Assembly (NCBI RefSeq): GCF_047601025.1 | Contig: NZ_JASGJZ010000001.1 | Coordinates: forward strand, 5,270,001 to 5,334,000 | Source of the DNA: Pseudorhodoferax sp047601025 | GTDB taxonomy: Bacteria; Pseudomonadota; Gammaproteobacteria; Burkholderiales; Burkholderiaceae_C | Length of the DNA stretch: 64,000 nucleotides | Direction of reading: 5' to 3' | Shown here: in pieces, positions 27,562 to 35,681 of the stretch | How the letters are laid out: every line of letters starts with the position of its first letter | How positions within the stretch are numbered: position 1 is the first letter of the stretch | Notes under the pieces: generated by a model | Database searches by the model: none | Told to the model about the DNA's origin: nothing | Seen by the model: only the letters and a program-made list of their open reading frames with translations | Position numbers and translations under genes: made by a program

Positions 27562-28461
27562 TCACGGCTTCTCGCTGAAGCGCAGCGCATCGACCACCCG
27601 CGCGAACGCCGGCGAAGGCTGCCGGCGGCTCGGGTAGTAGAGGTGGTAGCCCGCGAAGGCGGGGCACCAGTCCTCCAGCAGCCGCACCAGGCGGCCCGCC
27701 TCGACATGCGCCATCACCTCGTCTTCCGGCAGCAGCGTGACGCCCAGCCCCGCCAGCGCCGCATCCACCTGGGGCTGGGCGGTGTTGAAGATCAGCTGTC
27801 CGTCCACCCGCACGTTCAGCTTGCGCCCTTTGCGCTCGAAGTCCCACACGTAGAGCCCGCCCGACGTGGGCATGCGCTGGTTGATGCAGCTGTGCGCCGT
27901 GAGGTCATGGGGCGTCCTCGGCGCCGGATGCTGCGCCAGGTACGCCGGCGACGCCACGACCGCCATGCGCAGCGGCGGACCGATGGGAATCGCGATCATG
28001 TCCTTGTCGATCGTGCTGCCCAGGCGCACGCCGGCATCGAAGCGGTCGGCCACGATGTCGCGCAAGCCGTAGTTCACGTCGAACTCCAGCGTGACGTCCG
28101 GGCACTCGCGCAGCACCGGCGCCAGCCTGGGCAACAGGATCGTGTGCAGCACGTTGTCGCCGCAGGTGATGCGCACGGTGCCCGAGGGCTTGTCGCGCAG
28201 TTCGGTCAGCGCATCCAGCTCGGACGCGATCTCGTCGAACCGATGGCCGATGGCATTCAACAGGCGCTCGCCCGCCGCCGTCGGCGAGACGCTGCGCGTG
28301 GTGCGGGTCAGCAGCCGGATCTGCAGCCGCGCCTCCAGGCCGCGGATGGCCTGGCTCAATGCCGATTGCGTCACCCCCAGCTGGGCCGCGGCGCGCGTGA
28401 AGCTGCCTTCGCGCGCGATGGTGACGAAGTACAGGAGGTCGTTGAGGTTGCCTCTGGCCAT
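27562..28461 (-). CDS. LysR family transcriptional regulator
   Basis: A 299-residue LysR regulator. The N-terminal HTH is LLYFVTIAREGSFTRAAAQL followed by GVTQSALSQAIRGLEARL. The C-terminal effector domain ends GYHLYYPSRRQPSPAFARVV. It is divergent from the cyclophilin-like/hydrolase/MFS operon starting at 28568 and is probably its regulator. It is a close paralog of the LysR at 34641 (shared LTRTTRSVS, LRDKPSGTVRIT / LRDKPAGTVRIT, GYHLYY). The effector is unknown. Confidence 0.93.
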   Translation of the reverse strand: MARGNLNDLLYFVTIAREGSFTRAAAQLGVTQSALSQAIRGLEARLQIRLLTRTTRSVSPTAAGERLLNAIGHRFDEIASELDALTELRDKPSGTVRITCGDNVLHTILLPRLAPVLRECPDVTLEFDVNYGLRDIVADRFDAGVRLGSTIDKDMIAIPIGPPLRMAVVASPAYLAQHPAPRTPHDLTAHSCINQRMPTSGGLYVWDFERKGRKLNVRVDGQLIFNTAQPQVDAALAGLGVTLLPEDEVMAHVEAGRLVRLLEDWCPAFAGYHLYYPSRRQPSPAFARVVDALRFSEKP

Positions 28462-28493
28462 GGTCCGGTCGCTCCTGGATTCCTCAAATTCTG

Positions 28494-28532
28494 ATTAGCT
28501 GATCTTATAAGGCCTTTAAGCATCCATTAGCT
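28494..28532. promoter_or_regulatory. Direct repeats ATTAGCT in the divergent LysR promoter
   Basis: ATTAGCT occurs at 28494-28500 and again at 28526-28532, 32 bp start to start (about three helical turns). The AT-richest stretch of the region, with the palindrome AAGGCCTT (28509-28516), lies between them. They sit between the LysR gene and the operon at 28568, so they are candidate LysR sites. The T-N11-A core is not clear-cut. Confidence 0.4.
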
Positions 28533-28567
28533 AGTCAGGGTGGCCTCCTGTGCGGAAGATACGAGGC

Positions 28568-29077
28568 ATGCCGCAGTCCATTCCCCTCTCCAGGCGCCAG
28601 GCACGGCGCGGAACGCTGGCGCTGCTGGCCGGCGCGCTCCTCGGACGGGCGGCGTGCGCCCCCGCCGGTTCGGCCGCGCAGGCGCCGGCTGGCGCGGCCC
28701 CCGCGCCCTCGAAGGAACCCACCATGCAGATTCGCCTGACCGTCGGAGCGCAGGTCGCCACCGCCACGCTGTACGACAACGCCACCGCCAGGGACTTCGC
28801 GTCGCTGCTGCCGCTGTCCCTGACGATGACCGACTACGACCGCATCGAGCGCGTGTCCGACCTGCCGCGCCAGCTGTCCACCCAGGGCGCGCCCGAAGGC
28901 ATGGCGCCCGTGGCCGGCGAACTGACCCACTACGCCCCCTGGGGCAACCTGGCGATCTTCATCGAGCCGCGCGCCTGGTCGCGCGGCCTGCTGCCGCTGG
29001 GCAAGGTCGACGGCGGCCTGTCCATCCTGTCCCGGCCCGGGCCCTACCGGGTGCGGATCGAACGCGCGGCGCCCTGA
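28568..29077 (+). CDS. Exported cyclophilin-like-fold protein
   Basis: A 169-residue protein. The N-terminus has a twin-Arg-containing signal (SRRQARRGTLALLAGALLG) followed by a low-complexity Ala/Pro linker to about residue 50. The domain beginning MQIRLTVGAQVATATLYDN and containing ATARDFASLLPLSLTMTDYD and YAPWGNLAIFIEP matches the cyclophilin-like-2 fold, often annotated as cyclophilin-like fold protein; prolyl isomerase activity is not established for it. An ATG at 28568 with ACGAGG before it is preferred to a GTG at 28550. It is first in an operon with the hydrolase 41 bases downstream. Confidence 0.78.
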   Translation: MPQSIPLSRRQARRGTLALLAGALLGRAACAPAGSAAQAPAGAAPAPSKEPTMQIRLTVGAQVATATLYDNATARDFASLLPLSLTMTDYDRIERVSDLPRQLSTQGAPEGMAPVAGELTHYAPWGNLAIFIEPRAWSRGLLPLGKVDGGLSILSRPGPYRVRIERAAP

Positions 29078-29118
29078 GCCGCCTCCCGCAGCGCCCCCTT
29101 CTGAAAGGAATATCCACC

Positions 29119-30234
29119 ATGACCAGGAACATCGAGACGAGCAGCGGCATCGCCGCGCCAGATGCTGCCGATGCCGGCCGCCGCACCATGCTGAAAGCGG
29201 CCGGCACCGGGATCGCCGCCCTGGGCGTCGGCGCCGCTGCCGCGGGCCGGACCGTGGCGCAGCCGCAGCCGACGCTAGATACCCAGTGGGACAAGACCTT
29301 CCCCCGGAGCGGCAAGGTCGACCACAGGAAAGTCATCTTCAAGAACCGCTACGGCATCACGCTGGCGGGAGACCTGTACCAGCCGAGGAACGCCGGCGGC
29401 AAGCTCGCGGCACTCGCGGTCGGCGGCCCGTTCGGTGCGGTGAAGGAGCAATCCTCCGGCCTGCACGCGCAGACCATGGCCGAACGCGGCTTCGTCACGC
29501 TGGCCTTCGACCCCTCCTACACCGGCGAGAGCAGCGGCGAGCCGCGCAACGTCGCCTCGCCCGACATCAGCGTCGAGGACTTCAGCGCCGCGGTCGATTG
29601 CCTGGGCCTGCTGCCGAACGTGGACCGCGAGCGGATCGGCATCATCGGCATCTGCGGCTGGGGTGGCATGGCGCTGAGCGCCGCGGCAGTGGACAAGCGC
29701 ATCAAGGCCGTGGTTGCCAGCACCATGTACGACATGACGCGCGTCATGTCCAAGGGCTACGACGACAGCATGACCCAGGAACAGCGCACGCGGACGCTGG
29801 AGCAACTGAGCCGGCAGCGCTGGAAGGATGCGGAGAACGGCACCCCGGCCTACCAGCCACCCTATAACGCACTGAAGGGCGGCGAGGCCCAGTTCCTGGT
29901 CGAGTACGCCGACTACTACCGCACGCCGCGCGGCTACCACCCGCGCGCGGTCAACTCCGGCAACGCCTGGACGGTCACCACGCCGCTGCCGTTCATGAAC
30001 CTGCCGATCCTCACCCACATCCGGGAGATCTCGCCGCGGCCGATCCTGCTGGTCCACGGCGAGAAGGCGCACTCGCGCTACTTCAGCGAAACCGCCCATG
30101 CGGCGGCGGCCGAGCCGAAGGAACTCGTGATCGTTCCGGGCGCCGTCCACGTAGACCTGTACGACCGGCTGGACAAGATCCCGTTCGACACGCTGGCGGC
30201 GTTCTTCCGGAAGAACCTGGCCGCGCCGGCGTAG
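29119..30234 (+). CDS. Tat-exported alpha/beta hydrolase with Cys nucleophile (dienelactone-hydrolase-like)
   Basis: A 371-residue protein. GRRTMLKAAGTGIAALGVGA (residues 20-39) is a Tat-type signal. The nucleophile elbow is GICGWGG at 177-183 with Cys179 where most alpha/beta hydrolases have Ser, the pattern of dienelactone hydrolase. His344 (GAVHVDLYD) is the likely catalytic His and an acidic residue near LVHGEK (310-315) could complete a triad. The substrate is unknown. AGGAA gives a clear RBS for ATG 29119. It lies between the cyclophilin-like gene and an MFS gene. Confidence 0.85.
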   Translation: MTRNIETSSGIAAPDAADAGRRTMLKAAGTGIAALGVGAAAAGRTVAQPQPTLDTQWDKTFPRSGKVDHRKVIFKNRYGITLAGDLYQPRNAGGKLAALAVGGPFGAVKEQSSGLHAQTMAERGFVTLAFDPSYTGESSGEPRNVASPDISVEDFSAAVDCLGLLPNVDRERIGIIGICGWGGMALSAAAVDKRIKAVVASTMYDMTRVMSKGYDDSMTQEQRTRTLEQLSRQRWKDAENGTPAYQPPYNALKGGEAQFLVEYADYYRTPRGYHPRAVNSGNAWTVTTPLPFMNLPILTHIREISPRPILLVHGEKAHSRYFSETAHAAAAEPKELVIVPGAVHVDLYDRLDKIPFDTLAAFFRKNLAAPA

Positions 30235-30346
30235 AGCCGCCGGCCACCGGGGTGCGCCGAGCGCGCCCCTCGTGCTCGCATTCCTGACCGCGCCTGCCCC
30301 AGCGGATGGCGCGGCGTTTCCTATTGCGCCGCAAGACAAGCATCCC

Positions 30347-31546
30347 ATGACCACCGCCGCCATCGACGCCCCCCAGGAAAAGCCGACCTCCTGGAGCGGC
30401 GTGTTCGCCCTGGCCGCCTGCGCCTTCGCGCTGATCGCCTCCGAGTTCCTGCCCGTCAGCCTGCTGACGCCCATGGCAAGCAACCTGCGCGTCACCGAAG
30501 GCCGGGCCGGCCAGGGCATCGCGGTCTCGGGCGCCTTCGCCGTGCTCACCAGCCTGTTCATCTCGGCGCTGGCCGGCGGCCTCAACCGCAAGACACTGCT
30601 GCTGGGGCTGACGGCGGCGATGGGCGTGTCCGGCGCGATCGTCGCGCTGGCGCCCAACTACGCCACCTACATGCTGGGCCGGGCGCTGATCGGCGTGGTC
30701 GTCGGCGGCTTCTGGTCCATGTCGGCGGCCACGGCGATCCGGCTGGTGCCGGCACGCGACGTGCCGCGTGCCCTGGCCATCGTCAACGGCGGCAACGCGC
30801 TCGCCACGGTGGTGGCCGCGCCGCTGGGCGCGTACCTCGGCACCGTCATCGGCTGGCGCGGCGCGTTCCTGTGCCTGGTGCCGGTGTCGCTGATCGCACT
30901 GGCCTGGCTGTGGAGGACGCTGCCCTCGATGCCCGCTGCGGCACGCGCCCCTGGCATCGGCCATGTGTTCAAGGTGTTCACCCTGTTCGGGCATCCGGGC
31001 GTCGCCGTGGGCATGCTGGCCGGCAGCCTGCTGTTCATGGGGCAGTTCTCGTTGTTCACCTACGTGCGGCCCTTCCTGGAAACGGTCACGGGCGTGCATG
31101 GGGCCTCGATCTCGCTGATCCTGCTGGTGATCGGCGCGGCAGGCTTTGCCGGCACCGCGCTCATCGGCAGTGTCCTGCAACGCCGCTTCTACCGGACGCT
31201 GGTCGTCATCCCGCTGCTGATGGCCGCCACCGCGCTGGCTCTGGTCGCCTTCGGCGGCTGGACCACCGTCGTCGTCGCGCTGCTCGCGCTGTGGGGCCTG
31301 GCCGGCACCTCGGCGCCCGTGGGCTGGTGGGCCTGGATCGCCCAGGTGTTCCCCGAGGATGCCGAAGCCGGAGGCGGCCTGTTCGTCGCGGTGGTCCAGA
31401 TGTCCATCGCGCTGGGCTCCACCGTGGGCGGGCTGCTGTTCGACCACAGCGGCTACCGCAGCACGTTCATCGCGAGCGCCATGCTGCTGGTGGGCTGCGC
31501 CGTGCTGACGATCGCCACCGCGCGCCAATCCGCAGCGCATGCGTGA
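30347..31546 (+). CDS. MFS efflux transporter (DHA1, NepI/AraJ-like)
   Basis: A 399-residue protein with about 12 TM segments. FALIASEFLPVSLLTPMASN at the N-terminus and the GRALIGVVVGGFWSMSAATA stretch resemble NepI (purine nucleoside efflux) and related DHA1 exporters. The ATG at 30347 follows CAAGCATCCC, with no strong RBS. The operon position suggests export of a product or toxic substrate linked to the upstream hydrolase. The true substrate cannot be read from sequence. It is convergent with a second MFS gene. Confidence 0.87.
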   Translation: MTTAAIDAPQEKPTSWSGVFALAACAFALIASEFLPVSLLTPMASNLRVTEGRAGQGIAVSGAFAVLTSLFISALAGGLNRKTLLLGLTAAMGVSGAIVALAPNYATYMLGRALIGVVVGGFWSMSAATAIRLVPARDVPRALAIVNGGNALATVVAAPLGAYLGTVIGWRGAFLCLVPVSLIALAWLWRTLPSMPAAARAPGIGHVFKVFTLFGHPGVAVGMLAGSLLFMGQFSLFTYVRPFLETVTGVHGASISLILLVIGAAGFAGTALIGSVLQRRFYRTLVVIPLLMAATALALVAFGGWTTVVVALLALWGLAGTSAPVGWWAWIAQVFPEDAEAGGGLFVAVVQMSIALGSTVGGLLFDHSGYRSTFIASAMLLVGCAVLTIATARQSAAHA

Positions 31547-31627
31547 TCGCATGGACGCGCCGAACCACCGCATGGGGAGCCTGTCCATTTCCTGCCGCAG
31601 GAGGGACCACGCGGCGCGCGCGTCCCG

Positions 31628-33037
31628 TCAGGCCCGGCGCGGCAGAGAAGCGGACGGCTGAAGGCGCATGCCCATCGCCGCCGTGACCAGCGCAAGGCCA
31701 GCCGCCAGCAGCAGGCTGATGCGCATCCCCGCCATGAAACTGGGCGCCTGCGCCAGCAGCGCGCCGAATACCGCCACCGCCAGCGCGCCGCCCACCTGCC
31801 GGCTGGTATTGAACACGCCGCTGGCCGTGCCCGCCAGCGCGCCTGGCACGCTGGCCAGCAACACCGCCGTCACCGGCGGCGCGACGAAGGGCCCGGCCAG
31901 GCCCACCAGCACCATCCATGCGGCGATCCAGGTCACCGGCGCCGTGGCCGGCAGCGCCGCCACGGCCACCAGCCCGGCCGCCATGCTCACCAGGCCGCAC
32001 ACGATCATGGCGCGCGCGCCGAAGCGGCGCACCAGGCGCGCACTGAACGGCGTGAGCACCAGGCCGACCAGCATCATCGGCAGGAAAGCCACGCCGGTTT
32101 GCGGCGCCGACAGGCCGCGCTGCTGCTGCAGGTACAGGCTCATCACGAACGGCAGGCCGAAGTAACCGACCATGAAGGTGAAGCCCACCGCCATGGAAAT
32201 GCGGGCGTTGCGGGGCGCCAGCAGGCCTGCGGGCACCATGGGGTGCGCCCCGCGCAGCTGCGACCCGGCGAAGGCGGCCAATGCCAGCAGCGCCAGCGCG
32301 AAGGCCGCCAGCACCGGCCTGGCGCCAAGCCCCTGCACGCCGGCCTCGATGGCTCCGTAGACCAGCGCACCCATGGCGAGCACGGCCGTCGCCTGCCCCA
32401 CCGCATCGAAGGGCACGGAACGGCGCGGCGACGCCGGCGTGCGCGCCAGGAACACCAGGGTCGCCAGGCCGACCGGCAGGTTGGCGAAGAAGATCCAGCG
32501 CCAGTCCAGCGACACCAGCCAGCCGCCGATGACCGGGCCGGAGGTGGCCGCCACCGCACCGCCCATCGCCCACCAGGCCACCGCCTGCCCGCGCCGGATC
32601 GGGTCGGGATACGCCTGCCGGACCAGCGCCATGGACGCCGGCATCATCGCCGCCGCACCGATGCCCTGCGCCAGCCGCGCAGCAACCAGCACCGGCAGCG
32701 AAGGCGCCCATCCGCACGCGATCGAAGCCAGCACGAAGACCGCCAGCCCCATGCCGAAGGCCCGGCGTGCGCCGATGCGGTCGGCCAGCGCCCCGGCCGA
32801 CAGCAGCAGCGCCCCGAACATCAGCGTGTAGCCGTCCACCACCCATTGCAGGCCGTCCACGCCGGCGCCGAGGTCGTGGGCCAGCGTGGGCAGCGCCACG
32901 TTGACCACGACGGCGTCCAGCGTGATGACGAAGAACCCCAGGAGGGCCGCGATCAGTGTCGCCAGCGCGCGGCGCTGCTCCCCTGGCGCCAAGGCATCCG
33001 GTCCGTGCGTGGATGCAAGGCCTGGCTCCGGCGGCAT
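31628..33037 (-). CDS. MFS transporter, DHA2 (EmrB/QacA-like)
   Basis: A 469-residue transporter with about 14 hydrophobic segments. LDAVVVNVALPTLAHDLGA near residue 45 is the DHA2 motif in TM1. LADRIGARRAFGMGLAVFVL is motif A and RLAQGIGAAAMMPASMALV is motif B. Such proteins export drugs or lipophilic compounds by proton antiport. The ATG at 33037 overlaps the downstream end of a degraded alcohol-dehydrogenase remnant on the same strand, so the gene appears to have been brought next to the cupin/CMD operon by deletion. No outer-membrane partner is adjacent. Confidence 0.9.
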   Translation of the reverse strand: MPPEPGLASTHGPDALAPGEQRRALATLIAALLGFFVITLDAVVVNVALPTLAHDLGAGVDGLQWVVDGYTLMFGALLLSAGALADRIGARRAFGMGLAVFVLASIACGWAPSLPVLVAARLAQGIGAAAMMPASMALVRQAYPDPIRRGQAVAWWAMGGAVAATSGPVIGGWLVSLDWRWIFFANLPVGLATLVFLARTPASPRRSVPFDAVGQATAVLAMGALVYGAIEAGVQGLGARPVLAAFALALLALAAFAGSQLRGAHPMVPAGLLAPRNARISMAVGFTFMVGYFGLPFVMSLYLQQQRGLSAPQTGVAFLPMMLVGLVLTPFSARLVRRFGARAMIVCGLVSMAAGLVAVAALPATAPVTWIAAWMVLVGLAGPFVAPPVTAVLLASVPGALAGTASGVFNTSRQVGGALAVAVFGALLAQAPSFMAGMRISLLLAAGLALVTAAMGMRLQPSASLPRRA

Positions 33038-33044
33038 CACGGCA

Positions 33045-33230
33045 TCAGCAGCGCCGTGTTGGCGCGGCGCCCATCCATAGGCTCGATGCCGCGGGGCACG
33101 GCCACGGGCCGGAGCCGCAGACGCAGGTGGCGGCGATGCGCGCGATGGCATCGGCGGGTTGGGGAACGGCGTGGGCGGGACATTCCTCGAGACGGATCTC
33201 GCGCGGCCCGTACGGCATGGCGGCCTGCAT
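33045..33230 (-). pseudogene. Truncated, frameshifted zinc alcohol dehydrogenase remnant
   Basis: The 61-residue frame starts MQAAMPYGPREIRLEECPAH and continues ADAIARIAATCVCGSG. This is the N-terminus of a zinc-dependent alcohol dehydrogenase, including the first catalytic zinc Cys in CVCGS. After that point the homologous reading (RGIEPMDG) continues in another frame, so there is a frameshift, and the gene stops after about 60 of some 340-390 residues. Its ATG is two bases after the CMD-like gene stop, so it was once the third gene of that operon. Confidence 0.72.
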
Positions 33231-33232
33231 GG

Positions 33233-34036
33233 CTATCGCTTCTCCGCAGGCAGGGTCGCCAGATGCCGCTCCAGCGCCTCGCGTGCCCGGCTGGCGGCCG
33301 CGGCATCCACGCGCTCGCCCAGCACCTGGGCGAGCTGGCGCAGTTGCCCCGCCGTCAGGCCCACGTTCATGCCGATCTTCATGTGCGCCTGCAATTGCGG
33401 CTCGGCGCCGGGCAGCGCCGACAGCATGCCCACGGTGGCCAGTTCGCGGCTTGGCCAGTCGAGGTTGTCGCGCTCGAAGATGTCGCCGAACAGGTGCGTG
33501 CGCAGGTACTCGTTCGCCGTGGGCGCGAAGTCGAACAGCGGCCCGCCGACCGGCCCACCCGAAAGCCGGGTCTGGTTGGCCGTGCCGGCGGCCAGCAGCG
33601 CATCGCCCTTCGGGATGGCGCGGCTGGGTTCGCGGCCGGGCGCATCCTGGATGCCGCGCTGCCGGCGTGCCTCCAGCACCTTCACCAGCACGCCCAGCGC
33701 ATTGAGGCTGCGCGGAAAGCCGGCGTAGGCGTAGAGCTGCACCAGGATCTCGCGCGCGTCGCTGATCGTCATGCCGGCGTCCAGCCCCTGGTTCAGGGCG
33801 GCATCGAGTCCGGCCATGTCGCCTGCGGCGGCGAAGGCGGCAATGGGCACGATGGCTTGCTGGCGGGCTGTGAGGGTGTCGCAAGCGCTGGACGCGCTGG
33901 CTGGAACTGGGTTCATCGGTCGGGTTTCCTGTGCGTGGGCGGCCTGGCTCGGTCCGGCGGCCAGCCCCAGCGCCACGGCGAGCGCGGCGGTGCTGCGGCG
34001 CGCACCACGGCGCTCAACGGGCGTTGTACTGTGCAT
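33233..34036 (-). CDS. Exported carboxymuconolactone decarboxylase-family protein (two CMD repeats)
   Basis: A 267-residue protein with an N-terminal signal (SPUTTERED-like STAALAVALGLAAGPSQAAHA). Two CMD repeats follow. The first (about 55-115) has QQAIVPIAAFAAAGDMAGLD and GMTISDAREILVQLYAYAGF; the second (about 170-255) has LDWPSRELATVGMLSAL and KIGMNVGLTAGQLRQLAQVL. Neither has the CxxC of AhpD-type peroxidases, so thiol peroxidase activity is unlikely. An export signal is unusual for this family. The start overlaps the cupin gene by 23 bases. Confidence 0.8.
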   Translation of the reverse strand: MHSTTPVERRGARRSTAALAVALGLAAGPSQAAHAQETRPMNPVPASASSACDTLTARQQAIVPIAAFAAAGDMAGLDAALNQGLDAGMTISDAREILVQLYAYAGFPRSLNALGVLVKVLEARRQRGIQDAPGREPSRAIPKGDALLAAGTANQTRLSGGPVGGPLFDFAPTANEYLRTHLFGDIFERDNLDWPSRELATVGMLSALPGAEPQLQAHMKIGMNVGLTAGQLRQLAQVLGERVDAAAASRAREALERHLATLPAEKR

Positions 34037-34412
34037 CGGTGACCTGCTCCATCCACTCGACGTTCTTGCCGTCCAGCGCCTCCTGGACGGCGATGTGCGT
34101 CATGGCGGTGGTGGGCGAAGCGCCGTGCCAGTGCCGGTGGCCCGGCGGGCACCAGACGACGTCGCCGGCGCGGATCTCGACGATGGGCCCGCCCTCGCAC
34201 TGCGTCCAGCCGCAGCCGGCGGTGACGATCAGCGTCTGGCCCAGCGGATGGGTGTGCCAGGCCGTGCGCGCGCCCGGCTCGAAGGTGACGGCGGCGCACG
34301 ACACGCGCGCCGGCGGGGGCGGATTGTTCAGCGGGTCGATGCGCACCGTGCCGGTGAACCACTCGGCAGGCCCTTTCAGGGAGGATTGGGAGCCGGCGCG
34401 TTTGAGTTCCAT
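34014..34412 (-). CDS. Cupin domain protein
   Basis: A 132-residue single-domain cupin. Motif 1 is PGARTAWHTHPLGQTLIVT and motif 2 DVVWCPPGHRHWHGA, giving the metal ligands His-x-His, Gln/Glu and His. Together with the CMD-like protein this pair is common next to LysR genes in Burkholderiales and is often called a quercetinase/YhhW- or AraC-type cupin, without known substrate. The ATG at 34412 has GGAAA upstream. It overlaps the CMD gene, implying coupled translation. It is divergent from the LysR gene at 34641. Confidence 0.87.
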   Translation of the reverse strand: MELKRAGSQSSLKGPAEWFTGTVRIDPLNNPPPPARVSCAAVTFEPGARTAWHTHPLGQTLIVTAGCGWTQCEGGPIVEIRAGDVVWCPPGHRHWHGASPTTAMTHIAVQEALDGKNVEWMEQVTDAQYNAR

Positions 34413-34640
34413 GGTGTTTCCTTTCCGTGTTCGAGGCGGGCGTTGCCCGGCGTGGCCGCTTCCCCCGCGCGCTCCGTGCCGGCACGGAACTCCTGGGTCG
34501 GCCGCGGCCTGCCGATCGCCGAAAAGCCTGCGAGAACGCGGCGCCTGCACAGGCCAGATGGTCTGCGAGGAACTGTAGGGCGCCTCCCATTGACTGAGAA
34601 GATCGCAAGATCGACATACGATGGTGCAAGGCACTCACCA

Positions 34641-35579
34641 ATGACGAAGGAAAACCTCAACGACCTGCAAGCCTTCGTGGCCGTGGCCCGCGAGCGCAGC
34701 TTCACCCGCGCCGCAGCGCAGCTGGGGCTGTCGCGTTCGGCGCTGAGCCACGCGATGCTGGCCCTGGAAGCCCGCCTGGGCGTGCGGCTGCTGACGCGCA
34801 CCACCCGCAGCGTGTCGACCACGCAAGCCGGGGCGAGGCTGCTGGACGCGGTGGCACCCCGGCTCGACGAGATCGAACTGGAACTGGGCTCGCTCAGCGC
34901 CCTGCGCGACAAGCCCGCCGGCACGGTGCGCATCACGGCGCACGACCACGCCATCTCCACCGTGCTCTGGCCGCGGCTGCTGCCGCTGCTCAAGGACTAC
35001 CCCGACGTCCACGTCGAGTTCAGCGTGGACTATGCGTTCACGGACATCGCGGCCCATCGCTTCGATGCGGGCGTGCGCAGCGGCGACCGCGTGGACAAGG
35101 ACATGGTCGCCGTGCGCATCGCGCCCGACCTGCGCATGGCCGTGGCGGCGTCACCCGGCTATCTGGCGGGCAGGACGCCGCCGCGGACGCCCCACGATCT
35201 CACGGAACACCATTGCATCAACCTGAGGCTGCCCACGCACGGCGGCCTGTACGCCTGGGAGTTCCAGAAGGCCGGGCGGGCCGTCAACGTGCGCGTGGGC
35301 GGCCAGGCCACATTCAACAACACCTTCCTGATGCTGCAGGCGGCGCTGGACGGGCTGGGCTTCGCCTTCGTGCCCCTGGACATCCTGCAGCCGCACATCG
35401 ACGCCGGCCGGCTGGTGCCCGTGCTGGAGGACTGGTGGCCATCGTTCCCCGGCTACCACCTGTACTACGCGAACCGCAAGCAGATCGCGCCGGCGCTCGC
35501 CCTGGTGATCGAGGCACTGCGGTGGCATGCGGGGATGGAGCCTCGAAGCCACCCCGCCTCACCGCCGGGCCCTGCATAG
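34641..35579 (+). CDS. LysR family transcriptional regulator
   Basis: A 312-residue LysR regulator with HTH LQAFVAVARERSFTRAAAQL followed by GLSRSALSHAMLALEARL, and an effector domain ending GYHLYYANRKQIAPALALVI. A Pro/Ser/Ala tail of about 15 residues extends the C-terminus. It is divergent from the cupin-CMD operon across 228 bases and probably controls it. Strong similarity to the LysR at 27562 points to a duplication. The region is flanked downstream by the iron locus. Confidence 0.92.
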   Translation: MTKENLNDLQAFVAVARERSFTRAAAQLGLSRSALSHAMLALEARLGVRLLTRTTRSVSTTQAGARLLDAVAPRLDEIELELGSLSALRDKPAGTVRITAHDHAISTVLWPRLLPLLKDYPDVHVEFSVDYAFTDIAAHRFDAGVRSGDRVDKDMVAVRIAPDLRMAVAASPGYLAGRTPPRTPHDLTEHHCINLRLPTHGGLYAWEFQKAGRAVNVRVGGQATFNNTFLMLQAALDGLGFAFVPLDILQPHIDAGRLVPVLEDWWPSFPGYHLYYANRKQIAPALALVIEALRWHAGMEPRSHPASPPGPA

Positions 35580-35681
35580 CTTCCCGGATCAACGCTGACG
35601 CGGTTCTTCCGTGTCAGCGCCGGCCTGTCCGACAGGAGGCGAAACCGGCTCCACACCGGCACTCTCCCGCGCAGCGTCGAG

